Below are positions 43,015 to 51,079 of a stretch of DNA of 64,000 nt, one piece after another. The translations under genes were made by a program, and so were the position numbers. The DNA lies in assembly GCA_937880095.1 (NCBI GenBank), contig CALFLK010000012.1, positions 1 to 64,000 on the forward strand. Direction: 5' to 3'. Numbering within the stretch: the stretch's first letter is position 1; each line of letters begins with the position of its first letter. The notes under the pieces were generated by a model that did not search any database, was not told the origin of the DNA, and was given only the letters and a program-made list of their open reading frames with translations. This DNA comes from an uncultured Faecalibacterium sp. Its GTDB lineage: Bacteria > Bacillota > Clostridia > Oscillospirales > Ruminococcaceae.

Positions 43015-44040
43015 ATGGCTGATATGTTCGCACCGATGATCGCAAAGCTGAAAGAAAATCCCCGCACGGTTGTTTTCACCGAAGGTGAGGACGCTCGTAT
43101 CCTGGAGGCAACTGCTCGTCTGCTGAGCGAAAAGCTGATGAATGTTGTCGTTGTTGGCAACACCGCGGCTATCGAGGCTGCTGCTAAGGAAGGTAACTTT
43201 GATATTACCGGCGCACAGATCGTGGACCCCGCAACCTACGAAGAATTCGACGCTATGGTCGAAAAGATGGTTGAGCTGCGCCGTGGCAAGATGACTGCTG
43301 AGGAGTGCGCTGCACTGCTGAAGAAGTCCAACTACTTCGGCACCATGCTGGTCAAGATGGGTAAGGCTGACTGCCTGCTGGGCGGCGCAACCTACTCCAC
43401 CGCTGATACCGTTCGTCCCGCTCTGCAGCTGATCAAGACCCGCAAGGGTGCGCACCTGGTTAGCTCCTGCTTCATTCTGGACCGTGACCACGGCCCCGAG
43501 GAGCTGCGCCGCATCGCTATGGGTGACTGCGCAATCAATCTGGATTACCCCGACACCCTGGACAAGACCACTGGTGAGGTCATTCTGCCCGGTTCTACCA
43601 AGCTGGCTGAGGTTGCTGTGGAAACCGCAAAGACCGCTGCTCTGTTTGGTATCGACCCCAAGGTTGCTGTGCTGAGCTTCTCCACCAAGGGCTCTGGCAA
43701 GGGCGCTACCGTTGGTCTGAGCCACGATGCTGTTATCAAGGCACAGGAGCTGGCTCCTGAGCTGGCTATCGACGGCGAGTTCCAGTTCGACGCAGCTGTT
43801 TCTCCGGAAGTTGCTGCTGTTAAGTGCAAGGACAGCAAGGTTGCTGGTCACGCTAACACCTTCGTGTTCCCCTGCATCGAAGCTGGCAACATTGGCTACA
43901 AGATTGCACAGCGTCTGGGTGACTACGCTGCATACGGCCCCATCCTGCAGGGTCTGAATGCTCCCATCAACGACCTGTCTCGTGGCTGCAACGCAGAAGA
44001 AGTTTACCGCATGGCTATCATTACTGCTTGCCAGGAGTAA
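43015..44040 (+). CDS. pta: Phosphate acetyltransferase
   Basis: The 341-residue enzyme converts acetyl-CoA and phosphate to acetyl phosphate, the first step to acetate and ATP. Key segments are VVFTEGEDARILEAT near residue 20, TKGSGKGATVGLSHDAV near 225, and PCIEAGNIGYKIAQRLGDYA near 285. The length is that of the single-domain form. Codon choice is strongly restricted (GCT, CTG, AAG, CGT), as expected for a highly expressed gene. GGAGG lies upstream. No ackA follows; the gene is alone. Confidence 0.94.
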   Translation: MADMFAPMIAKLKENPRTVVFTEGEDARILEATARLLSEKLMNVVVVGNTAAIEAAAKEGNFDITGAQIVDPATYEEFDAMVEKMVELRRGKMTAEECAALLKKSNYFGTMLVKMGKADCLLGGATYSTADTVRPALQLIKTRKGAHLVSSCFILDRDHGPEELRRIAMGDCAINLDYPDTLDKTTGEVILPGSTKLAEVAVETAKTAALFGIDPKVAVLSFSTKGSGKGATVGLSHDAVIKAQELAPELAIDGEFQFDAAVSPEVAAVKCKDSKVAGHANTFVFPCIEAGNIGYKIAQRLGDYAAYGPILQGLNAPINDLSRGCNAEEVYRMAIITACQE

Positions 44041-44087
44041 TCCTTACAGGCAGGATATGCATTTGCATTTAAGAAAAACGTTCGCAT

Positions 44088-44132
44088 AAAAAGCGGCGCC
44101 CGATGTGAATTCACATCGGGCGCTGCTTTTTA
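44088..44132 (+). terminator. Strong terminator after pta
   Basis: AAAAGCGGCGCCCGATGTGA pairs with TCACATCGGGCGCTGCTTTT. Confidence 0.9.
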
Positions 44133-44151
44133 TTGTATGGAAAGGAAATGA

Positions 44152-44622
44152 TTACACCGGTTTGCAGGCATTGCGGATTTGGGTTTCCAAATTGGCGGGG
44201 TCAGACAGGGTGTAAGCAAACTGACCGATTTGGATATAGCCGGTTGTACCCGCTGTCGGAACGTTGTGGAAAATACGCAGGACACAAGGCTGGTCGGCTG
44301 CGCTGCCTTCGGGAGCAGTTAATGTAAAGGAAAGCTCCAGAGCTTCTTCTTCGTGATTTTTAGCATCCTTGGGGCGACGGCTGCGGGGGCTTTGGGATGC
44401 AATCTGCAGCAGCTGTTCGGTGTCAATCGTCATCTTGGCATCGTCATTGCCGTCCAGAAAAACAACAGTTTCATCAGCCAACTGCGCATCGACCGGCAGA
44501 ACAGCACACGGTGAGAAAGCAAAAAGCATGAACGGCAGACCAATCATCATTAAAATAATAAAAGGCATTAGCCAGCTGGATTTTCGCTTTTTGGGACGAA
44601 TGGGATTGGAAATTGAAGCCAT
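44152..44622 (-). CDS. Single-pass membrane protein of unknown function
   Basis: The 156-residue product has a basic N terminus (NPIRPKKRKSS) and one membrane helix (about residues 18-38), so the C-terminal 115 residues are probably outside. That part contains DETVVFLDGNDDAKM and VLRIFHNVPTAGTTGYIQIG and ends in NACKPV. I do not recognise a domain. ATG 44622 is eight bases after GGAGGT. It is convergent with pta across a terminator. Confidence 0.65.
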   Translation of the reverse strand: MASISNPIRPKKRKSSWLMPFIILMMIGLPFMLFAFSPCAVLPVDAQLADETVVFLDGNDDAKMTIDTEQLLQIASQSPRSRRPKDAKNHEEEALELSFTLTAPEGSAADQPCVLRIFHNVPTAGTTGYIQIGQFAYTLSDPANLETQIRNACKPV

Positions 44623-44899
44623 TGAAGTACCTCCATCGTTGCGTCTCATTAAAAATTAACGCTTTTGTTTTTTAGTATAGCACAAGGCTTAAGGAAGGTA
44701 AAGAATGCGAGAATAGGTCGATTAAAGTATAGCGAAATGGTATGATTCGACCCAAAATTTATATGATATTACAGCGTAAATGTAACATATAGACAAAAAT
44801 GGAAATTAATGATAAAATAACAAGCGCAGGGGCGAGAGGGAGAGAAATCGCCCAAAATCATCATGTATCCATAGATGCAATCGAACGAGGTAAGAGATT

Positions 44900-45898
44900 A
44901 TGGAATTTGTAGAAAATCGTCGCAAGTTTTTGAAGCAGAGTCTGGCACTGGTAGGTGGTACCGCAGTTTTAGGCGGTCTGACAGCTCTGACCGGCTGTGG
45001 CGCGGATTCTTCCAGCAGCGGTAATTCGCAGCCTGCAAATGGAGACAATGTTTCGGTAAACAATGAAGCAGTTGTGCCGGAATATCCGTTCCCGTATCAG
45101 AAGCTGGATGTGGAAGCAGTTGAAAAGCACGCATACGAATGCTTCTTCGGCGATATTGGCGGTTGCTGCTATGGTACTGCTGCTGGTCTGCTGGATGAGC
45201 TGGTGAAGACCGTTGGCTATCCGTACAACCTGATTCCCACTGCAATGTTTGCAAGCGGTGCAGCAGGATACGGTCAGCAGTCTCTGTGTGGCTCTTTGGG
45301 CGGCGCAATCAATGTAATCGGCTTGATTTGCAAACCCGACGAGGCAAAACAGATCGTTGGTGAGCTGTGCAACTGGTATGCAAATACGGAACTGCCCATT
45401 TACCGTCCGGAGCAGGATTTTGAAAACTTTACCGTCAGCGGCAGCGTAAACTGCAAGGATTCCGTTACCAAGTTTATGGAAGCAAACGGTATTGACAGCA
45501 TGGGTGACATTCGCCGCAAGCATCGCTGCGCTGGCGTTTGCGCAGATACCGCTCGCAAGGCAGCTGAACTGCTGAACATTCACTTCGGCTTTGCAGAAGC
45601 TCCGGTTGAGGACGATGCAGCAGGTGTTGATCTGGCTGAGAATGAGTATGTTGGCAGCGCAAAGACCGAGCGTGGTACCCTGAAGGTTAAGGTTACCATG
45701 GACGGTGATAAGATTTCCAAGATCGAAGTGCTGGAGCACAGCGAAACCGAAGGCATCTGCGAGAAGGCAATGTCTGACATTCCCGCAGCTATCGTCGAGA
45801 AGAACTCGACTGCGGTTGACGCCATCGGCGGTGCAACCCAGACCAGCGAAGCTATTATGAAGGCTGTTGAGGATGCTCTGAGCAAGATTCAGAAGTAA
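44900..45898 (+). CDS. Tat-type lipoprotein with C_GCAxxG_C_C redox domain and FMN-binding domain
   Basis: The 332-residue protein begins MEFVENRRKFLKQS, a twin-arginine signal, followed by a hydrophobic stretch and lipobox LTGCG (cysteine near residue 33). The next domain (about 75-220) matches the putative redox-active family with GGCCYGTAAGLLDEL, LCGSLGGAINVIGLIC and CAGVCAD. The C-terminal FMN-binding domain (about 245-330) contains DAIGGATQTS, the motif where FMN is joined to threonine by ApbE. It is probably an electron carrier at the outer face of the membrane. GAGGTAAGAG precedes the ATG. No ApbE or partner dehydrogenase gene is nearby. Confidence 0.88.
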   Translation: MEFVENRRKFLKQSLALVGGTAVLGGLTALTGCGADSSSSGNSQPANGDNVSVNNEAVVPEYPFPYQKLDVEAVEKHAYECFFGDIGGCCYGTAAGLLDELVKTVGYPYNLIPTAMFASGAAGYGQQSLCGSLGGAINVIGLICKPDEAKQIVGELCNWYANTELPIYRPEQDFENFTVSGSVNCKDSVTKFMEANGIDSMGDIRRKHRCAGVCADTARKAAELLNIHFGFAEAPVEDDAAGVDLAENEYVGSAKTERGTLKVKVTMDGDKISKIEVLEHSETEGICEKAMSDIPAAIVEKNSTAVDAIGGATQTSEAIMKAVEDALSKIQK

Positions 45899-45936
45899 TC
45901 TTTGCCAAACGATAGTTTCAGGAATGATGAAATGAC

Positions 45937-45969
45937 AAGAACCCGGACTGCGGTCCGGGTTCTTTTTTA
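45937..45969 (+). terminator. Terminator after the redox lipoprotein gene
   Basis: AAGAACCCGGAC pairs with GTCCGGGTTCTT, then T-run. Confidence 0.9.
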
Positions 45970-45982
45970 TGGATTTAAGCGC

Positions 45983-47332
45983 TTATATGGATTCCGTTGG
46001 CTGCTCCATCCAGTTGACCTTTTTATAATAAATTAGGAAGGTGACCGAGCTGAGGAACCAAGTCAGAGGATACACAATGTATACCATCCAAATGCTGTGC
46101 GTCAAGGGAATTGTAATGGACAGGAAGGTGACACGCACAACGCACCAGAACGCAAGCATAATCAGCATGGGAACGGTCGCTTTACCGGCACCGCGCAGCA
46201 CAGCGGCGATTGCGTGGGAGAATGCCAGCAGGAAGAAGAACAAAGCAGCAGTTTGCGCCTTTTGCACACCAAACTGAATGACCTCCGGTGTGCTGTCAAA
46301 AGCAGCAATCAGCTGAGGGGCAAAGATAAAGGTCAAAATGCCGATGACTTCAGCAGAGAGGACGGATGCCAGAATGCCAAAGCGTGCGCCCTTTTTGGTG
46401 CGCTCATACTGCTGTGCGCCCAGGTTCTGACCGACAAAAGTAGTCAGTGCCAAAGTGAAACTGGTGATGGGCAGGAAACCAAAGCCCTCGATTTTGGAGT
46501 ATGCACCGTAGCCAGCCATAGCCATTTCACCAAAGGAGTTAATGTTGCTCTGTACGATGACGTTTGCGAATGCAATAACAGAGTTCTGGAAGCCGGAGGG
46601 CAGACCGATTTGAATGATTTTGCGGAACATATGCGGGTCCAGACGAATCTTACTCAGATACAGGCGATATACTTCTTTGGTGCGGAGCAGCTGAATCAGG
46701 CACAGCAATGCGCTGATAAACTGGGAGATAACCGTAGCGATTGCGGCACCACCGACGCCCATATGGAAGTACGAAATGAACAGAATATCCAGCACCAGAT
46801 TCACGACCGAAGAAAGAATCAGGTAATACAGCGGATGCCGACTGTCGCCCACGGCTTGCAAAATACCAACGAAAATGTTGTACATGATGAAAGCCATAGA
46901 GCCGGAGAAGTAAAGCGTCAGGTAGGTTACCGAATCCGCCATGACGGTTTCTGGCGTACCCATCCAGCGCAAAATCTGGGGAGAAAATGCCATACCGGCA
47001 ATGGTCATCACAACGCCCGCAATCAGACCGAAAGACACGGTGGTATGAATCGCTACTTGCAAATGGTCGTGATCGCCTGCACCGAAAAAGCGTGCGACAA
47101 CAACGCCTGCACCGGCAGCGATACCGCCTAAAAAGCCAATCAGCATAAAAATCAGGCTGCCGGAGGAACTGACAGCAGCCAGCGCGCGGCTGCCCAGTTC
47201 GTTGCCGACAATCAGCGTGTCGACGGTGTTGTACATCTGCTGGAACAAGTTGCCCAGAAAAATCGGCATGGCGAAAAAGGTCATCTGCTTCCAGATGGGG
47301 CCACTCGTCATAGGTTGAACAGATTTAGCCAT
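45983..47332 (-). CDS. MATE-family efflux transporter
   Basis: The 449-residue protein has twelve membrane segments in two repeats, with MTFFAMPIFLGNLFQQMYNTVD near the N terminus and VGILQAVGDSRHPLYYLI near residue 165, both typical of the NorM/DinF-type MATE group in Clostridia. It would export cationic compounds using sodium or proton gradients. GGTGG precedes the ATG. It is divergent from a PadR regulator gene, and such pairs often show local regulation. It belongs to a different subgroup from the MATE gene at 6682-8007. Confidence 0.9.
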   Translation of the reverse strand: MAKSVQPMTSGPIWKQMTFFAMPIFLGNLFQQMYNTVDTLIVGNELGSRALAAVSSSGSLIFMLIGFLGGIAAGAGVVVARFFGAGDHDHLQVAIHTTVSFGLIAGVVMTIAGMAFSPQILRWMGTPETVMADSVTYLTLYFSGSMAFIMYNIFVGILQAVGDSRHPLYYLILSSVVNLVLDILFISYFHMGVGGAAIATVISQFISALLCLIQLLRTKEVYRLYLSKIRLDPHMFRKIIQIGLPSGFQNSVIAFANVIVQSNINSFGEMAMAGYGAYSKIEGFGFLPITSFTLALTTFVGQNLGAQQYERTKKGARFGILASVLSAEVIGILTFIFAPQLIAAFDSTPEVIQFGVQKAQTAALFFFLLAFSHAIAAVLRGAGKATVPMLIMLAFWCVVRVTFLSITIPLTHSIWMVYIVYPLTWFLSSVTFLIYYKKVNWMEQPTESI

Positions 47333-47515
47333 AAAATTCCACCTTATCTTATTGTAATATCATTTATGTAGTATATCGTTTTTTTTTGCTTTCGACAAGT
47401 ACGTCGATGTTTCCGTTTGCAGCAGAAAGAGGGAAGAATTGAAAAACTATCACGCATAGTACATTGATACACATAGTAATATGTGTATAATGGTAGTAGA
47501 GAGGATGGTGAAAAC

Positions 47516-47866
47516 GTGGAAGAAAAAAGCATCAACAGTGATTTGATTCGCGGGCACATTGATACCATCATTTTGCGTATTCTGGATGCCGGGGATAACT
47601 ACGGTTATGAAATTATGAAAGCGGTGTCTACGCAAAGCGAGGGGCAATATGAATTAAAAGAGCCTTCGCTGTATACCAGCCTGAAACGCTTGGAAAAGCA
47701 GGGTTATATTCAAAGCTACTGGGGCGATGAATCCCAAGGCGGCAGACGCAAATATTATCACATTAGTGAAAACGGAAAGGCTGCACTGCAGCAGGCAGTT
47801 GCACAGTGGCAGTACGCGAAGGTGATTATTGACCGACTTTTACTAGGAGGGCAGAACAATGGATGA
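47516..47866 (+). CDS. PadR-family transcription regulator
   Basis: The 116-residue protein has the winged-helix features of PadR: HIDTIILRILDAGDNYGYEI near the start, LKEPSLYTSLKRLEKQGYI (recognition helix, about residues 44-62), and GGRRKYYHIS in the wing. It starts at GTG 47516 after AGGATGG; an ATG at 47483 upstream lacks a ribosome site. The stop overlaps the next gene by eight bases. PadR proteins of this kind commonly repress the operon they lead or the neighbouring transporter gene. Confidence 0.9.
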   Translation: MEEKSINSDLIRGHIDTIILRILDAGDNYGYEIMKAVSTQSEGQYELKEPSLYTSLKRLEKQGYIQSYWGDESQGGRRKYYHISENGKAALQQAVAQWQYAKVIIDRLLLGGQNNG

Positions 47867-48545
47867 ACTGGAACGCTATGTAAATAAAATGTTCCGCAGT
47901 CAGAGAAATACCGAGGAAGTGCGGGAACTGAAAGCAGAAATTTTGAGCAATATGCAGGCACAAAAAATGGATCTGATGGCACAGGGCATGAGTGAAGCAG
48001 AAGCGATCCGCAAGGCAAAAGAAAGTATGCCTTCGCTGGAGGGTTTGATCGAGGATCAGCAGCTGACTTGGGTAGACCGGTATCACACAGACTGCTTACA
48101 ATCTATGTTGTTGAGCAGTGTGCTGTTTTGGATTTTGTCTTTGCCGGGCTTGATGGTCAATATGGGACTTGTCAGGGATGTTATTGCATTAGGATGTGGC
48201 GCAACGGTGATTTGTGCGGTTCTGTATATCGTTCAGAAATGCATGAAGCAGGATCGAACCAAAATCCTTTCGGTTTCGGACAGCCGCCGCCGGGCAAAAC
48301 TGGTTTGGGTGGTATGGGGTATTTTTGCAGCAGTTGTGCTGCTGTGCGGCATAGCTTTGCGTTTTGGCAGCAATATTTGGTTCCACCGCCCGATACACAT
48401 TCATGTGGATGGTCCTTATCAGTTTGCGGTTATGATTCTGCCGATTTACCTGTTGCTACTTACTGCATTGGTTCCGCTGACGGTAAGTGGCTTTACCAGA
48501 CTGCTGCAAAAACAGGCAAAGGAGGCAGACGATGAAGATCAATAA
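47859..48545 (+). CDS. Membrane protein with N-terminal HAAS/permease-prefix-like domain
   Basis: The 228-residue product opens with a soluble helical domain of about 70 residues (MDELERYVNKMFR, SEAEAIRKAKESM), the type found in proteins encoded next to PadR regulators. Four membrane helices follow (about residues 80-100, 104-124, 148-168, 186-210). Its partner upstream is PadR and downstream is a DUF4825-like gene, both overlapping. It may sense membrane or envelope state and signal to PadR; that is inference. Confidence 0.75.
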   Translation: MDELERYVNKMFRSQRNTEEVRELKAEILSNMQAQKMDLMAQGMSEAEAIRKAKESMPSLEGLIEDQQLTWVDRYHTDCLQSMLLSSVLFWILSLPGLMVNMGLVRDVIALGCGATVICAVLYIVQKCMKQDRTKILSVSDSRRRAKLVWVVWGIFAAVVLLCGIALRFGSNIWFHRPIHIHVDGPYQFAVMILPIYLLLLTALVPLTVSGFTRLLQKQAKEADDEDQ

Positions 48546-49083
48546 GAAAGATATTCTGATTGCAGTACTCATTTTGTTGGCAGTGATCCTGTCTGCTACC
48601 ATCGTACTGAAGTGGATTCCGCATCGAGAAGAAATGACGCAGGAATATCTGCAGCAGCAGACAGACGCTTTGACCCATGACATTGCGTGCATTGAAAAGT
48701 TCCGAAATCCGTACATGGGCAATGCCTCGAATACAACACAGATTTTCGGCTGGCTGCCGCTGTGTGATGTACCAAAGGCCTTTGAGCTGGATTCCGACGC
48801 CCGTATTGTATTTGTAAAGATGGAGCAGAACGCACAGGAAATAGGTACAGATAAGGTGCGCAGAGATGTTGTGTATGCCGCCGTTGCTGCGATGGCATCC
48901 ATTGATAATCTGGAAGGCGTGAGCTATGTGTTCCCAGATGAAACCTACACGGTTACACGCACCAAAGCGAAAGAAATTCTGGGCGAATCTCTGGCAGATT
49001 TGTTGGTCGCAGATGTGTGGAAAGCACAGGTGCAGGAAAAGCTGACGGATGCAGATTTCGTGAATGGCTTTTATGGAGCATAA
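48532..49083 (+). CDS. DUF4825-like membrane-anchored protein
   Basis: The 183-residue product has one N-terminal membrane helix (about residues 8-25) and an outside domain with EKFRNPYMGNASNTTQIFGW near residue 55, which resembles the DUF4825 motif (K-x-PYVGN), and ends with a helical region. The rest is unassigned. ATG 48532 overlaps the preceding stop by 14 bases, with GGAGG upstream, so it is the third gene of the PadR operon. Confidence 0.72.
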   Translation: MKINKKDILIAVLILLAVILSATIVLKWIPHREEMTQEYLQQQTDALTHDIACIEKFRNPYMGNASNTTQIFGWLPLCDVPKAFELDSDARIVFVKMEQNAQEIGTDKVRRDVVYAAVAAMASIDNLEGVSYVFPDETYTVTRTKAKEILGESLADLLVADVWKAQVQEKLTDADFVNGFYGA

Positions 49084-49125
49084 ACTGCAGCATTGAGCAG
49101 TTTCGGATTCCGTCAGAATAGAATA

Positions 49126-49166
49126 AAAAGCAAGGCTGCATCCTAGGATGCAGCCTTGCTTTTTTA
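49126..49166. terminator. 40-bp perfect palindrome, bidirectional terminator
   Basis: AAAAAGCAAGGCTGCATCC and its reverse complement meet at CCTAGG. It serves the PadR operon and the convergent RNA methylase gene. Confidence 0.92.
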
Positions 49167-49183
49167 GCGTTGAGGTAGATGTA

Positions 49184-50221
49184 TTAAAGCGGTTTGCGTG
49201 CAACAATGATATCACGCATGATGGAATTATCCACACGGTGTGCAAACTGATCGTAAGCACCATCCAGAAGTACCTCAAAGCCAGCCTGCTCCAGCAGAGC
49301 TGCAAACTGTGCTTTGGGGAAAACATTGGTGTTCCATGCCAGTGCCAGAACACCACCGGGTTTCAGTACGTTTTTCCAAGCAGGCAAGCAAGCCTTTACC
49401 AGCTCTTTCGGGCTGCGCGTCAGGGAGGATTGCTTTTCGTTGGTTACGTTGCCATGCTGTACACCATAAGGCAAATCACCGACCATAACATGGAAGGTGT
49501 TTTTGCGGAAGAACTGGTCCGCATACATGGAGTTGCCGGATACGATTTCCCAGTGCTGCTCCTTGTGGTTCTTGAAGTCCTCTTTGTTTTTTGCCAAATC
49601 CACTGCATAACGCTTGGCGGTGAAAGATTTGTTAGGACCACTCTGCTTTTGCAGGTTGGTGACGTGCTTGATGCGTTCCAGCTCCAGATATTTCTTCAGA
49701 TAGTGGTAACCTTCAGAAGTCGCTTTGTCGCCGATTTCAATGCCGCAGCAGTCAAAGCCCATGGTCAAGCCTTCAAAAAGGGTTGTGCCTTTGCCTGCAA
49801 TGGGGTCCAGTAGCATCACGCGTTCCGGCTCTGGCATTTTGCAGGAAGAAACCGCTACGTTGATCATCATGCGGGTGAACAGCTCATTGGTCTTGCCGGT
49901 ATACTTCAGCAGGCTGCCGATGTTGATGCCGGTCAGGTTTGCCTGCGGAATCAGCAGGGGACGGAACAAGCCATCTTCGATTTGATACAGCGCAAACACA
50001 AAAGACAGGCGTGCAACTTTGTCCATGTCCTTTTCAGACAAAGGCTGCTGGGCAGAGAAAACCAGATAATAGACACCGGCAATCAACTCACCATGTACAT
50101 CATAAGGGGCGCAGTCCATGGTTTGCGCCATGATGGAAAACTCCACAGCAGAAAGCTGCTGAGAAGATTTGTAGTACACGCGGTTGTGACCCGGATTCAG
50201 GAGAAGTGCGTATTTGTTCAT
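49184..50221 (-). CDS. Probable nucleic-acid methyltransferase (TRM11/RlmKL-like fold)
   Basis: The 345-residue protein has an N-terminal domain of about 150 residues and a C-terminal Rossmann methyltransferase domain with motif I LLDPIAGKGTTLFEGL (about 138-153), motif II GIEIGDKA, and motif IV VGDLPYGVQHG (about 243-253). The D-(L/P)-P-Y motif is that of N2-guanosine or N6-adenine methylases, and the overall layout is like TRM11-type tRNA guanine methylases, but no THUMP domain is clear. GAGGTC precedes the ATG. Confidence 0.8.
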   Translation of the reverse strand: MNKYALLLNPGHNRVYYKSSQQLSAVEFSIMAQTMDCAPYDVHGELIAGVYYLVFSAQQPLSEKDMDKVARLSFVFALYQIEDGLFRPLLIPQANLTGINIGSLLKYTGKTNELFTRMMINVAVSSCKMPEPERVMLLDPIAGKGTTLFEGLTMGFDCCGIEIGDKATSEGYHYLKKYLELERIKHVTNLQKQSGPNKSFTAKRYAVDLAKNKEDFKNHKEQHWEIVSGNSMYADQFFRKNTFHVMVGDLPYGVQHGNVTNEKQSSLTRSPKELVKACLPAWKNVLKPGGVLALAWNTNVFPKAQFAALLEQAGFEVLLDGAYDQFAHRVDNSIMRDIIVARKPL

Positions 50222-50357
50222 AGAGTGACCTCGATTGTATACAGCGGGGATTTATGGCGGAAATGGAACAGCTGCCGGAAAATGTAAGACAGGAGTTTCC
50301 CGGCGGGATCTGTTTTGGCTGTGTATTTGCGGCGAGGCAAGAACAAAGCCAAAATCA

Positions 50358-50402
50358 AAAGAAAGCCGGAAAACCCTGAAAAGGCAAGGAATCCCGGCTT
50401 TG
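50358..50402 (-). terminator. Terminator of tRNA-Arg
   Basis: On the minus strand AAAGCCGG and CCGGCTTT pair around a long loop, followed by CTTTTG. Confidence 0.65.
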
Positions 50403-50406
50403 TTTG

Positions 50407-50483
50407 TGGCGTCCCAGAAGGGAATTGAACCCCCGACCTTTCGCTTAGGAGGCGAATGCTCTATCCAACTGAGCTACTGAGAC
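50407..50483 (-). tRNA. tRNA-Arg (anticodon CCT)
   Basis: A 77-base cloverleaf with acceptor GTCTCAG/CTGGGAC, anticodon loop CTCCTAA between TTCGC/GCGAA, and encoded CCA. It reads the AGG codon. Confidence 0.95.
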
Positions 50484-50659
50484 AAATCTATAAGAAGTAC
50501 CAACTTAGTATACCTGTAACTGACCGCAAAATCAAGCGCAGACCATGGAACAGAGGTGCAAAGTATGTTATAATGTGAACGATGTGTGAAAGATAGGAAA
50601 AATAGGTGACTAAGTCATCTAATTGTGCTGTAATAGAGTTGCGAAGGGAGAAGAAAAAT

Positions 50660-51076
50660 ATGAATGATGCAAGGTTTTCTACCTATATCGAACAACTGCA
50701 TCGGGATTTTTCTTTCTTTTGCGGTGAAGAACTGCGAAAAAAAGGAGTTTCTGTCGGACTTTTATATTTCATCCTGGAGGTTTGTACCCATCCGGGATGT
50801 ACTCCTACCGATTTGACCAGAGACCTTTCGCTGGATCGGGCGTATGTGCTGCGAACCATTCAAAAACTGGTCGAAGAAGGATTTTTCCGGCGGGAAGCAC
50901 ATCCTACAGACAGACGTGCTACGGTGCTGTATGCGACCGAAAAAGGTCAGGAGATTTTTGAGCTAGGTCAGCAGTTGCTGTGCCGATGGGAAGATCGCGT
51001 GTTGGACGGTATGTCAGAAAACGAAAAAGAACAGCTTTTTATGCTGCTGAAATGGATCGAATCGAAAGGAGACTGA
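50660..51076 (+). CDS. MarR-family transcription regulator
   Basis: The 138-residue protein has the MarR winged helix: LYFILEVCTHPGCTPTDLTR, DRAYVLRTIQKLVEEGFFRR (recognition helix, about residues 62-81) and the wing DRRATVLYATEKG. ATG 50660 has GGGAG upstream. It is three bases ahead of the large reductase gene and probably controls it in response to the reductase substrate, the usual arrangement for such pairs. Confidence 0.9.
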   Translation: MNDARFSTYIEQLHRDFSFFCGEELRKKGVSVGLLYFILEVCTHPGCTPTDLTRDLSLDRAYVLRTIQKLVEEGFFRREAHPTDRRATVLYATEKGQEIFELGQQLLCRWEDRVLDGMSENEKEQLFMLLKWIESKGD

Positions 51077-51079
51077 ACA

